Below the pieces are notes generated by a model. It made no database searches. It saw only the letters and a program-made list of their open reading frames with translations, and had not been told where the DNA came from. From contig NZ_JAOPKC010000004.1 of the NCBI RefSeq assembly GCF_025517535.1, positions 1-64,000 on the forward strand: 64,000 bases of DNA. The letters are read 5' to 3'. Origin of the DNA: Halapricum hydrolyticum (lineage in GTDB: Archaea; Halobacteriota; Halobacteria; Halobacteriales; Haloarculaceae). Below are positions 35,731-44,530 of this stretch, one piece after another; positions within the stretch are counted from its first letter, which is position 1, and the number at the start of each line of letters is the position of its first letter. The position numbers and the translations under genes are program-made.

Positions 35731-38470
35731 CAGCGTCACCCCGGAGTTCATCGGCAAGTTCGTCGATGTGGGTTGAGGAACCGGTCGCCTTAGCCTCTCC
35801 CACAGCATCACTGAATGCCTTCCAGAACGCCGTTTCGTCCTGGCCCGGGGCGATGGGTTCGTCCAGTAAATCCACGTATTCGTCGAGTTCGTCAAGTACC
35901 CGCTCGACGCCCGACTCGTCGGCGTCGAACGCGGAAACCAGCCACTCGCGCAGATCGTCACGCCGTCGGTTCAGTTCCTGTTCGAGGTAGTCGAAATCGG
36001 GTCCCTCGTAGTTCGAGTTCCATCCTCGGTAGATGCGAGTGGAATCCACGGTGTCGTGAACACTGAAGTAGTCGAATATCGCGGCAGTCATGTGCTCTGC
36101 GCGCACGAACTGGTTCTTTTCGTCGAGCGGTACTTCCAGATGCTCGTCCCGGGGGTTACTGAGGTTCTCCGAGTGGTGAAAGTAGAACGAATCCGTCGAG
36201 GTCGAACCCAGAACAACGACAGTCACCGGTTTGTCTTCTGCATCCCGTCCGCCTCGGCCCTTCCGCTGGAGGAAACTCGGGACCGACATCGGTGCTCTGT
36301 ATTGGAAGGTTCCGATGATGCTCGGGTGGTCGAATCCGACTTCCAGCGCGCTCGTGGCGATCAACTGATCCCAGTTGTCACCGGGGTCACGCGGGTCGGT
36401 CGGCCGCTGACGCTTCCCGCTTTTGTGAATCGCCATGTCCATCGGCTGGAGATCCATCACATCGCGCATTGTCCACCAACACTCCCCGTCTTCGTAGACC
36501 GAACAGGCATTCAGATGAGGGTTCGGTGTGACCTGCTCACAGACAGCTGACTCCAGTTCTCCTAACTCCGGATCGGCACCCTCGCGGAATTTGGCGCTCG
36601 GACAGTCTGGGTTCGTTCCTTCACCATCGAGGAACGCGTCTGGCCGACGCAGACGGAACAGTTCCCGTTCGCGTTCCGCGTCCTCGACGTTGCTACCGAG
36701 TCGTCCCACCGAATCGATGGAATCCACGAATCCCAAGATCCGGTCCTTGTCCACGTCCAGTCCCGGACGCGAACCTGCGGCCTCCTTTCGCATGGTGTGG
36801 TAGAATGCGAAGGCAATCTGGATCATACACGAGAGATTCGACGCCGTCGTCCGTTCGAGATCGTCCCATTGATCTCGTGGCTTAAATACTGAATCGCCGA
36901 CGGGGATCGCAACATCCCGCGGTTCGGTCGCCTTCACAAACAGCATGTATTCCGAACCGAGCCTCTCCGTGTCCTCTTCGGAGGGGTGGATGTGCTCAGC
37001 CTCGTCGGTGTCGAATATTCGTTTCGTGAAATCGATCGCGTTGTGAATGGTCGCACTTGAAGCGACGAGCATTGGCGTCTGTCGGGATTCCTTATGACGC
37101 ACACCTTGCTTGAACCGACGGACCACGTTCGAAACGTGCATTCCCGACTGTTCAGTGTAGACGTGAACCTCGTCAAGTACCAGGAATTTCGTGGGGTAAG
37201 GTGACTGCCAGAACGCGTCGTTTCCGTATCGATCCATCAACCGGACGTGCAGGGAGTCCTGGGTGGTAATAATAATGTCCGCCGGGGCGGCTCGGTCGGT
37301 CGTTGCCCAGTCGAGTTGGTGGTCGTCGTGACGGGAACAGACGAAGTGCCCCTCGTCGTCGTCCGGTTCCATCTTCGTCTCGTCATCGTCACAGAATGGG
37401 CATTCGATTTCGACGCTACCGCGGGAGCCGTGTTGGATACCGACAGAAATCGGCGCTCCTTGGAACGAGGCATGGGCTTCGTTTGCCTGTTCGTTGATTG
37501 TAAAGACGTAATCGACGAGCCGTTCGAACTGGTTGTTACACAGGTCTTGACGGGGATACGTAAGTACCGCCTTATTCCCCGAGATACCCGCACGCCACGC
37601 CGTATGGCAGTACGCCAGAGTCGGGAACAGGAACGCCTCAGTCTTCCCACCACCGGTACTGGCCGTGATGACCTGCGAACGCTCCGGTTGGTCGGTCGAA
37701 TCGGTGACCGAATCGACATACAGATCGACAAAAGCGTCCGTCTGGTACTGTGCCATCGTCTCGAAATCATCCGGGAGGCCCTTCTCGAAGAATTCACCCA
37801 TCACCTCGACGGTCTCTCTCACTACTTCCCGCCAGTCGCTGCCGAGCGTCTCGTCGAGTTCGACTGCGGGTTCGACGTCATCACCGCTAATCCGCCGGTT
37901 CACCTGTCGGAGTGTCTGTCCGAACCCGGGCGTTCGGTCGGGATCGAGAATCGGCTGGTTGCGATCGATGATGTCGAGTTTGACCATCTTGACCAGGTTC
38001 GGCGCGAACCCATAGTCTGTTAGGCCGTCCACGTCGATTCGCTGTCGAACGAGAGCGAAGTAGCGTGCTATCTCCGCAACACGACTCCTGACGCGCTGTC
38101 GGTCGGAAACGTAAATGAGCTCGTCCCGGTTGTTCAACTCCTCGATGAGCCGTTCGAAGATCTGCATACCCAGCCGTTCACGGGAGTAATCCAGTGTCTC
38201 CATAAACACGGCATCCGATTCGAGAACTTCGGTAACGAACACGCTATCGTCGGCGAGATGGTTCTCACGGAACCAGTCGAAGATGTTAGTCAGCGCGACT
38301 GCCGCATCGTAGTTACCAGCGTTCAATTCCTTCTTACACCGTTCATCGATCTCTCGCTGGGTTTGTGCTCGGATGCGCTTGTGAAGTGTCTCGTGTTCTT
38401 TGGTAAACTCTTCCCAAAGCACTTCCAGTTGATTCGTTCCCGGTATCTCCGTTTGGTTCTGGCTGCTCAC
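35723..38470 (-). CDS. SF2 helicase core subunit (DrmA/DpdJ-like)
   Basis: A 915-aa SF2 helicase. Motifs: ITASTGGGKTEAFLFPTLAY (Walker A, near residue 270), VLDEVHVYTEQ (II), VASSATIHNA (III), IATSALEVGFDHPSI (V) and FLQRKGRGGRDA (VI). A zinc pair CPFC lies between I and II. The N-terminal 250 residues are helical and unique. The GTG at 38470 overlaps the previous stop (GTGA). Together with the DUF1998 subunit downstream it forms a DrmAB-like or split DpdJ-like motor, expected to move on double-stranded DNA. Confidence 0.8.
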   Translation of the reverse strand: MSSQNQTEIPGTNQLEVLWEEFTKEHETLHKRIRAQTQREIDERCKKELNAGNYDAAVALTNIFDWFRENHLADDSVFVTEVLESDAVFMETLDYSRERLGMQIFERLIEELNNRDELIYVSDRQRVRSRVAEIARYFALVRQRIDVDGLTDYGFAPNLVKMVKLDIIDRNQPILDPDRTPGFGQTLRQVNRRISGDDVEPAVELDETLGSDWREVVRETVEVMGEFFEKGLPDDFETMAQYQTDAFVDLYVDSVTDSTDQPERSQVITASTGGGKTEAFLFPTLAYCHTAWRAGISGNKAVLTYPRQDLCNNQFERLVDYVFTINEQANEAHASFQGAPISVGIQHGSRGSVEIECPFCDDDETKMEPDDDEGHFVCSRHDDHQLDWATTDRAAPADIIITTQDSLHVRLMDRYGNDAFWQSPYPTKFLVLDEVHVYTEQSGMHVSNVVRRFKQGVRHKESRQTPMLVASSATIHNAIDFTKRIFDTDEAEHIHPSEEDTERLGSEYMLFVKATEPRDVAIPVGDSVFKPRDQWDDLERTTASNLSCMIQIAFAFYHTMRKEAAGSRPGLDVDKDRILGFVDSIDSVGRLGSNVEDAERERELFRLRRPDAFLDGEGTNPDCPSAKFREGADPELGELESAVCEQVTPNPHLNACSVYEDGECWWTMRDVMDLQPMDMAIHKSGKRQRPTDPRDPGDNWDQLIATSALEVGFDHPSIIGTFQYRAPMSVPSFLQRKGRGGRDAEDKPVTVVVLGSTSTDSFYFHHSENLSNPRDEHLEVPLDEKNQFVRAEHMTAAIFDYFSVHDTVDSTRIYRGWNSNYEGPDFDYLEQELNRRRDDLREWLVSAFDADESGVERVLDELDEYVDLLDEPIAPGQDETAFWKAFSDAVGEAKATGSSTHIDELADELRGDADE

Positions 38471-39585
38471 TCCAATCGAACCTCCAGATCTACTATTTTG
38501 TCCTGCAAGAAGAGATCCTGCAGGTCGTCGAAGAGTTTCTCGGTCGGTCGGTCCAAAGATTGTGCCGTCCGCCGTACACTCCCGTCGTGCTTCGCCAGCA
38601 CCTGCAAAAGCTGCTCTGTATCAGAAGTCATTGTCTCATTTTCAATGAGTCGCTCAACGGAATTCTCGATTGGCCCTAATTGGAACGAGGTGAGTCGGGG
38701 ACGGAGGTCTTTCTCTACGTCCGCTCCAACTGAAAGATTACTGTCTTCGATTGTGGTGATCAACTTTTCACCGAGTTCGTACTTTTCTCGGCGCTTTCCG
38801 GTAAGGACGACAATATCAGCGTACGTCTCTATTACACCACCTACGGCTTCCACGTCATCGAGTGTAGTACTATCCTCTTTGGGGCGTGTCCTAACTGGTT
38901 CCAAGTCGGGGACGTCTGAAACACGTTCCGTGATACTGATGGCGTCTTTGTTGACACCCACCTGCACGAGGCCGGCGAGATCGTCCGTGTATTGTTCCTG
39001 GAACGATTCGGCGAGTTCGAGACCAACTGCAATGTATACTTCCGGTGAAACTGCGTCCCGAACCGCTTGGTCAAATTCACGAACCTTCCTTTCGATGTCG
39101 GCTAATTCGATACGGTCGCTGTCGAGAAGTTGTCCGTATTTCCCTGCACTTGTGAGCCTCTCCAAAGCTTGCATCTTTCGTCGCAGCGAGGACTGGTCGG
39201 CTGCGACATCAGCATCGGCATCTTCGATACATGCTACAAGTGCGTCGAACCATTCTCGGCGGATACTCACCCGGCGTTCGATAACGCCTTCGTGATATTC
39301 ACGATACGCCTGTGTTACCGAAGCCAAGAATGTTGCATTGTCGGCGGTGTGATTGGCTCGTTCAAGTTCCGTTTCCGTGACCTCGTATACTGAATCAAAA
39401 CTCTGAGTTGTCTCTTCGATCTCCGTCAACGCGCTAATGTACTCTTCCGAGAGGGGTTCCTCGGTTTGCTGAACGATCTCGTGGTTCTTCCACGCTTGTT
39501 TCAATTGCTCATCTGCACATGCTACTGCTTCCTCAAATGCATCCCAGATATCGGCTTCTTCGTTTCCTGCGTCAGAGTGGGACAA
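38467..39585 (-). CDS. Coiled-coil protein heading the DrmAB-like operon
   Basis: A 372-aa acidic, largely helical protein without catalytic motifs, similar in style to the 259-aa coiled-coil gene of the other helicase operon. Its C terminus ends VRRTAQSLDRPTEKLFDDLQ, a small helix-turn-helix-like stretch. The only in-frame start near the 5' end is a TTG at 39585, since a stop lies just upstream. It overlaps the helicase start by 4 bp. It is probably a recognition or linker subunit. Confidence 0.55.
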   Translation of the reverse strand: MSHSDAGNEEADIWDAFEEAVACADEQLKQAWKNHEIVQQTEEPLSEEYISALTEIEETTQSFDSVYEVTETELERANHTADNATFLASVTQAYREYHEGVIERRVSIRREWFDALVACIEDADADVAADQSSLRRKMQALERLTSAGKYGQLLDSDRIELADIERKVREFDQAVRDAVSPEVYIAVGLELAESFQEQYTDDLAGLVQVGVNKDAISITERVSDVPDLEPVRTRPKEDSTTLDDVEAVGGVIETYADIVVLTGKRREKYELGEKLITTIEDSNLSVGADVEKDLRPRLTSFQLGPIENSVERLIENETMTSDTEQLLQVLAKHDGSVRRTAQSLDRPTEKLFDDLQDLFLQDKIVDLEVRLE

Positions 39586-39909
39586 ACCCCATCACCATAT
39601 GCTAAGAGAGTGTCGAGTCGGTCGCATAAACCTTGCTACGGTCACGGTGTCTTGTATCCAGTACGTCGCATAATTCAAAGCAAACGCAATTGGTTCGCGT
39701 AACTCTATTGTTGAACCGTAGTAGTCGGTTATACCCACCCCCCTTCTCCCGAGCACGGCGGAATACAGGATGAGAATTAATACCCCGTCAGTTCAGCCAG
39801 GCATAGCATCAACAGTATTGCGACAACCCCCTATTCGAAGTTTGGTGGGACCCTATTGTGTCCCCGTCATCTTGAACATGCGCCAGATGGCCCACCAATT
39901 AGCGTATGG
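39586..39909. other. Non-coding stretch between the helicase operon and the integrase
   Basis: The 324 bp hold no convincing gene. A short stem GGGAC/GTCCC (about 39849-39866) is the only structure. The region is AT-richer than the core and probably carries the promoter of the minus-strand operon; CATAAACC near 39625 is a weak TATA candidate. Confidence 0.3.
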
Positions 39910-41439
39910 TCATTTTTTGAGCGGGTTATTCGAATCTTCAGTCAGTTCTATATCGTATCCTTCACGAAGCCACTCTGTAAATTCTTCATTTTCAGCTAAC
40001 TCATAATCTGCTTGGTGGTGTTGATAATTCGCCCCGAAACTTGTAGACAAAATTAGATGTTTCACCTTCTCGATCGCTTCTTCTGGCAAGTTCTCGATGT
40101 TAATTATTTCCATAATTTCATCATGTGATCCTGGTGGGTCTCCAAGTCCAACACGTTCTACCAGAAATGATCTAAATACTGCGTTAACCCACGAAAACTG
40201 TTCGCGTGGCAGACGCTGCATTGTTGGCGTTGTGCCTGACATACCTGCATACTTCTTATGCAGTGGGTCATTTTCGGGGTCAATTAGCAGTTTCGAGTAC
40301 AGCTGATACCAGCCAGCAGGTTTCTCATCGACCCTCACAGAGCAATACGGGCAGTTTCGAGCGTCATACGGAATTTGCCGTCCGCAACGGGGGCAGTCCT
40401 GAAGTTCCGGCTCAACGGTACCTGATTCGGCCTCAATACCTCTCGCCTGCAACACAGACGCGATCTTGTCATCCTGAGTCACGTGACTGTATCTTTTCAT
40501 CTGATTGCTACCTTCAGCCCAATCTAACGTGTGTTCAATATCCATATCGTCATATTCAGGAGATTTCTTCATATACGTGACCCGAGCGTGGCGAAAGCAA
40601 TGCACATGCACGCGGTCTTCGTCGATATCAGCGTCTTTAGCCGCCTTTTTCAATTGTCTTCGCACTGCTTCAGACGACATGTGTTCTCCGTAGTGCGTCT
40701 GCTTATCAGTTCTACAAAACAAGGCCGCGTCGGGGTTATCACTTCGTGGGTGCTCATGTAACCAGTTGTCCAAGTACCCCCTCGCAACCGTTACCGGTTT
40801 TTTATCTCCGCCAGCGCCCTTATCTCCAACGACATCGGTCGGAGCCGACAGTAATCCGTACTCGTCATTCACTTCCTCATAGTCTTTAACTCTCAGCGAC
40901 ATTAGCGCGGTCGCCCGCCACGCACACTCCCAACAAACCGCGATAACAGCTTTCGTCCGAGGTTTATCCGCTGCATCGATTAAGTCCCACACTTCATCCT
41001 TATCAAGCACCCATTCTTCGTCGATTTTTCCTTGCTTAACCGATGGAACGTCAATATCAGATAGCGCATCAATATCCCGTGCCTGTCCAAAGTCCTCCAC
41101 AGTTCGCAGGTATTGACGGCGCGTCCCGTCAGAATACGATTCTCCCTCACCCTTGTTTTTTTCTGCCAGGTCTGCCATCCCTAAATTGATATCGTCCACG
41201 TCACAGTCTCTAAGTGGCTTATCTAGCACTTCGGCCAATCTCCGCAGGCGACCAACGTAGTTGAATGCGCAGCTGTAGTCTACGCGGTCAGTAACGGAAT
41301 TAGCATACAGTCGCAAATCTTTGCGGTCCTGTTCCTTCGGAACACGATACTCCCCATCCTCGTTTTGTTCCGTGATGGTTCCCATCTCATGTTCGTACTG
41401 TTCTTTGTAGCTGTTCGGGTCGTCTCCAGACGCGACCAT
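39910..41439 (-). CDS. Tyrosine recombinase (island integrase) with zinc ribbon
   Basis: A 509-aa archaeal integrase. The catalytic core shows Arg in CAWRATALMSL (about residue 174), HCFRHARVTYM (about 284) and MKRYSHV (nucleophile Tyr, about 319). A zinc ribbon follows (CPRCGRQIPYDARNCPYC, about 352-369). The N-terminal SAM-like domain is present. It lies at the sharp boundary between AT-richer island and GC-rich core, inside the 3' part of the PLD gene, so it is the likely integrase of the whole island. Confidence 0.85.
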   Translation of the reverse strand: MVASGDDPNSYKEQYEHEMGTITEQNEDGEYRVPKEQDRKDLRLYANSVTDRVDYSCAFNYVGRLRRLAEVLDKPLRDCDVDDINLGMADLAEKNKGEGESYSDGTRRQYLRTVEDFGQARDIDALSDIDVPSVKQGKIDEEWVLDKDEVWDLIDAADKPRTKAVIAVCWECAWRATALMSLRVKDYEEVNDEYGLLSAPTDVVGDKGAGGDKKPVTVARGYLDNWLHEHPRSDNPDAALFCRTDKQTHYGEHMSSEAVRRQLKKAAKDADIDEDRVHVHCFRHARVTYMKKSPEYDDMDIEHTLDWAEGSNQMKRYSHVTQDDKIASVLQARGIEAESGTVEPELQDCPRCGRQIPYDARNCPYCSVRVDEKPAGWYQLYSKLLIDPENDPLHKKYAGMSGTTPTMQRLPREQFSWVNAVFRSFLVERVGLGDPPGSHDEIMEIINIENLPEEAIEKVKHLILSTSFGANYQHHQADYELAENEEFTEWLREGYDIELTEDSNNPLKK

Positions 41440-43010
41440 ACACAGTAATTGGATTGATGGTATAACAACCTATGGACAGCGTTCCAGTTGAGGCTGCCCA
41501 GCACGACCGTGTCACTGTCGATGACGACGCCTTTCGCGTGGACCTTCTCGTAGCGGCCGCTCGGATCGGCGAGTCTGGTCGACAGCCGGAGGTCCTCGCG
41601 CTCGGCGACTGTCCCGAGATACTGCACCAGCCCGCGGTTCTCCTCTTCGGTGTACCACGCACTCGAGAGCAGGATCTCGACCTCGACGCCCCGCTCTGCT
41701 GCTGCGATCGCCTCCTGGAGCAGGGGGTCGTCGCGTCCGCCGATCGAAACCTGGATGATCCGGATCGAATCGGTTGCGTCCGCCAGCAACTGCTGCACGC
41801 GATCGGCCGCGTTGTCCGGTGCGACCAGCAACTCCGTCCGCTCGACTGCGACCGATCGCGACTCGATCCGGGCCGGGTATCGACCCCGCGAGGGAGCCGC
41901 CGGCTCGGTCGAGACGTCCTCGCGAAACTGTGCCCAGGACGTGACGTCGTGGCCCCGGCTGTCGGCCCGGAACGTTCGGGATAGCCCGCTGACGACTGCC
42001 GGCGAGTCGACGACGGCACCCCACCCGCGACTCGACGCGCCACCGACGCCAGCCGGTTTCCAGTTCTCGGTGAGCACGATCGCCCGGTCGTCCACGACGG
42101 CGTATTTCGGGTGATGGAACCGGTAGCGTCCGCCGCCACCGAGGACGCGGACGGTGACGTTCGCCGCGATCAGCCGATCGAGGACGGCCGCGCTGCGGTT
42201 TGTCAGCCCTCCCACCGGTGCGCCGTCGACGAGCACCTCGACCGCGACGCCGCGCTCGCGAGCCGCGATCAACTGCTCGGCCACGCGCTCGGAAGTGAAC
42301 GTGTATCCCGCCAGCAGAATCCGCCTGTCCGCACTGTCGAGGACGTCGATCGGGACGCCCGGCGAGTCCGGCAGCGCGAACGCTCGCACCGATCCCGACT
42401 CGCCGACGACTGGCTCGAAGGCCGTCGAACCGAGCGGTCGCCACCGCCGGTCGCTGTCGGGCCGGAGTATCTCGCCTTCGGGTGCGTTCTCGTACGTGAT
42501 CGTATCGACCGTTCCGTTCGCGCCCGAGAGTGTCAACGCGTCACCGGCGTTCGCGAGGGGGACCATTCTCGGCCACTCGACGATCGGTCCCTGCACTTCC
42601 TCCGGGACGGCGCTTCGATTTCCCGTCAGGACGACTCGAGCCGCGGCTCGCCGATCGGGGAGTCTCGCTTCCCGATGCTCGTCGGCGAGTCGGTACGTTC
42701 CGAGATCGGTTACGCTGGGGACCGTGAGCACGAGATATTCTCCCTCGTCGCCGTGCGCGATCGGATTCGGGTAGACGGCCGTGATCTCCGGGGCCGTCGT
42801 GTTGTCAGTCGCCGTGATCTCCGGGGCCGTCGTGTTGTCAGTCGCCGTGATCTCCGGGGCCGTCGTGTTGTCAGTCGCCGTGATCTCCGGGGCCGTCGTG
42901 TTGTCGACTGCCCCAGGCCCCTGGTCCGGCGTCGCCACGGCGACGGAGACGAGTCCAGCGGCTATGGCGAGTGTGACGACGAGCAGCACCACCCCACTGG
43001 CCCGGAACAC
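41280..43010 (-). CDS. Secreted phospholipase-D-like nuclease, 3' end replaced by the island
   Basis: A 576-aa frame. It has a signal peptide (FRASGVVLLVVTLAIAAGL), four tandem copies of DNTTAPEITAT (about residues 37-78), a lamin-tail-like domain (YPNPIAHGDEGEYLVL) and two PLD domains with HKD motifs: HHPKYAVVDDRA and HAKGVVIDSDTV. Only the stretch to GSLNWN is native. The last 60 or so residues are read from the integrase gene in another frame, so the gene is broken by island insertion just after the active site. It may still make an enzyme with a foreign tail. GTG start with a TATA box at 43033-43041. Confidence 0.75.
   Translation of the reverse strand: MFRASGVVLLVVTLAIAAGLVSVAVATPDQGPGAVDNTTAPEITATDNTTAPEITATDNTTAPEITATDNTTAPEITAVYPNPIAHGDEGEYLVLTVPSVTDLGTYRLADEHREARLPDRRAAARVVLTGNRSAVPEEVQGPIVEWPRMVPLANAGDALTLSGANGTVDTITYENAPEGEILRPDSDRRWRPLGSTAFEPVVGESGSVRAFALPDSPGVPIDVLDSADRRILLAGYTFTSERVAEQLIAARERGVAVEVLVDGAPVGGLTNRSAAVLDRLIAANVTVRVLGGGGRYRFHHPKYAVVDDRAIVLTENWKPAGVGGASSRGWGAVVDSPAVVSGLSRTFRADSRGHDVTSWAQFREDVSTEPAAPSRGRYPARIESRSVAVERTELLVAPDNAADRVQQLLADATDSIRIIQVSIGGRDDPLLQEAIAAAERGVEVEILLSSAWYTEEENRGLVQYLGTVAEREDLRLSTRLADPSGRYEKVHAKGVVIDSDTVVLGSLNWNAVHRLLYHQSNYCVWSRLETTRTATKNSTNMRWEPSRNKTRMGSIVFRRNRTAKICDCMLIPLLTA
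41440..41490. other. Right boundary of the island (probable attachment region)
   Basis: GC content changes here. The PLD reading frame matches its family up to GSLNWN (near 41487) and then runs into unrelated AT-rich sequence. The text CTATGGACAGCG at 41471-41482 is the likely junction. The matching left attachment copy is not in the window. Confidence 0.5.
42778..42905. repeat. 33-bp tandem repeats inside the PLD gene
   Basis: Nearly four copies of a 33-bp unit, identical where complete, encode DNTTAPEITAT. The repeats sit between the signal peptide and the folded domains and carry NTT sites that could be glycosylated outside the cell. Copy number may vary between strains. Confidence 0.85.
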
Positions 43011-43032
43011 GTCACGGGGTCGTGTCGGATCC

Positions 43033-43041
43033 GGATATAAA
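43033..43041 (-). promoter_or_regulatory. TATA box, leaderless promoter of the PLD gene
   Basis: The minus strand reads TTTATATCC, centred 27 bp before the GTG at 43010. Confidence 0.5.
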
Positions 43042-43069
43042 GATCAGGACGACGCGCGATCTTGTAAGA

Positions 43070-44464
43070 TCAGGACGACAGCGCGGCCTTTTCAGCCTCG
43101 ACCTGGACGAGATACGAGTCGTCGGCGTTGTCTTCGACGGCCTCGAAGGCACGCTCGGTGCCGATCTGGATCAGTGCCCACGCCGCGCTTGCGCGCACAG
43201 TGTCTTCGGGATCCTCGGCCAGGACGTCCGCGAGCGGCTCGATAGCCCGCGTGTCGCCGATCCGGCCGAGCGCCCGGGCGGCCGCAGATCGGATGTCGGC
43301 CTCCTCGGCTGCGAGGCGGTTCGCGACCGCCTGCGTCGCCTCCTCGCTGCCGATCGCACCGACCGCACGTAGCGTCGTGAGTTGCAGCGTGAGGTCACCG
43401 TCGCCCTCGATGAAATCCAGCAGCGTATCCAGCGCCTCGGGATCGCCGATCTTGCCGACGACCGTGATCGCCTTCTTGTTTCGCTTGCCAGCCATCGGGA
43501 GCACGTCGTCGAGCGCCTCCGGCGGCGCGATACGGGCCAGTGATTCGAGGATGTTCTCCTCCATGAAGTGCTCTTTCCCGCCGGGCAACTTCTCGAGGGC
43601 CAGCAGGATCATTTCGATCGCTTCCTCGTCGCTTCGGTCCTGCTGGTACCGTTTCTCGTAGATCTTGACCGCGTTCCACTCGGGCGGGTAATCCCTGCGT
43701 GCCTCCGGACCGAGTACGTCGTAGAAGCCCTCGGCAGTGAGCTGTTCGCGGACCGTCAGGTCGTCCCAGGACTCGGCGGCGTCGATATCGTCTTCGAGGT
43801 CGTCCGCCGCGGTCAGCAGCGCGTCGATCGCCTCGGCGTCGAGGCCGCGGCTGAGCGGATCCCTGGCCGTGGTCGAGAGGGTCTGGGCCACGCCGTCGAG
43901 CAGTTCGGCCGCGTCGCTTTCGACCGCTTCCTCGAACAGTTCGGCCGCGTCGGTGTCGACCTCCTCGTCGAGCAACTCGGCCGCACCGTCGGCGTCGATC
44001 TCTTCGTCGACCCGATCCAGGACCGCCGTCACGATCGAGGTGTCGATCTCCTCGTCGACGCGGTCCAGAAACGCTATTACGGCCGAGTCGACGGCTTCGC
44101 TCCCGTCTTCAGTCCAGCGCGTCTCCCGGATCGTCGCGACCACGTCTTCGACGGCGTCCACCACGTCCTCGGTGTACTGGACCCGGTGTGCGTCCAGGTT
44201 CTCCTGCAGCTCCTCGATCTGCTCTTCGATCGCCTGCTTGCGCGGGATGCTTCGCGTCGTCGTCCCGGGCAGGTCCGTCGCGTCCAGACTCTCCCTGAGG
44301 TCTCCGATCGTCGCTTCGATGTCTTCGAGATCCGACTCCGTCTCTGCCGCTTCGAGTGCCTCGCCGACCTCCGCCAGCCGCGTTTCGAAGTCGCTGACGT
44401 CGGTCAATTCCACCTCGTCGGCCTCGTCCTCGTCCGTCGCGTCTTCGTCGTCCCCGTTGCTCAT
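43070..44464 (-). CDS. HEAT-repeat protein
   Basis: A 464-aa very acidic protein. Residues 1-220 are helical and charged with coiled-coil character. The C-terminal 150 residues are HEAT/PBS-lyase repeats (AITVVGKIGDPEALDTLLDF, RAVGAIGSEEATQAVANRL, ARALGRIGDTRAIEPLADVL). Such repeats act as a protein-binding scaffold. The ATG at 44464 (MSNGDDEDATDE) is preferred over one 27 bp upstream. Core genome by GC. Confidence 0.75.
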   Translation of the reverse strand: MSNGDDEDATDEDEADEVELTDVSDFETRLAEVGEALEAAETESDLEDIEATIGDLRESLDATDLPGTTTRSIPRKQAIEEQIEELQENLDAHRVQYTEDVVDAVEDVVATIRETRWTEDGSEAVDSAVIAFLDRVDEEIDTSIVTAVLDRVDEEIDADGAAELLDEEVDTDAAELFEEAVESDAAELLDGVAQTLSTTARDPLSRGLDAEAIDALLTAADDLEDDIDAAESWDDLTVREQLTAEGFYDVLGPEARRDYPPEWNAVKIYEKRYQQDRSDEEAIEMILLALEKLPGGKEHFMEENILESLARIAPPEALDDVLPMAGKRNKKAITVVGKIGDPEALDTLLDFIEGDGDLTLQLTTLRAVGAIGSEEATQAVANRLAAEEADIRSAAARALGRIGDTRAIEPLADVLAEDPEDTVRASAAWALIQIGTERAFEAVEDNADDSYLVQVEAEKAALSS

Positions 44465-44530
44465 GCCCGTGAATGTGACTGTCTCGGGCAAGAGCGTTTC
44501 CCTTCCGGCTATCGCGCACGGAGCGCTGTC

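Noticed and set aside
30389..39585. Canonical DISARM system
   Set aside because: The helicase and DUF1998 split fits, but no drmM methyltransferase and no PLD gene are in the island.
42111..43245. Plus-strand frames with VISGAVVLSVA repeats
   Set aside because: Shadows of the 33-bp repeat in the PLD gene on the other strand; no start signal.
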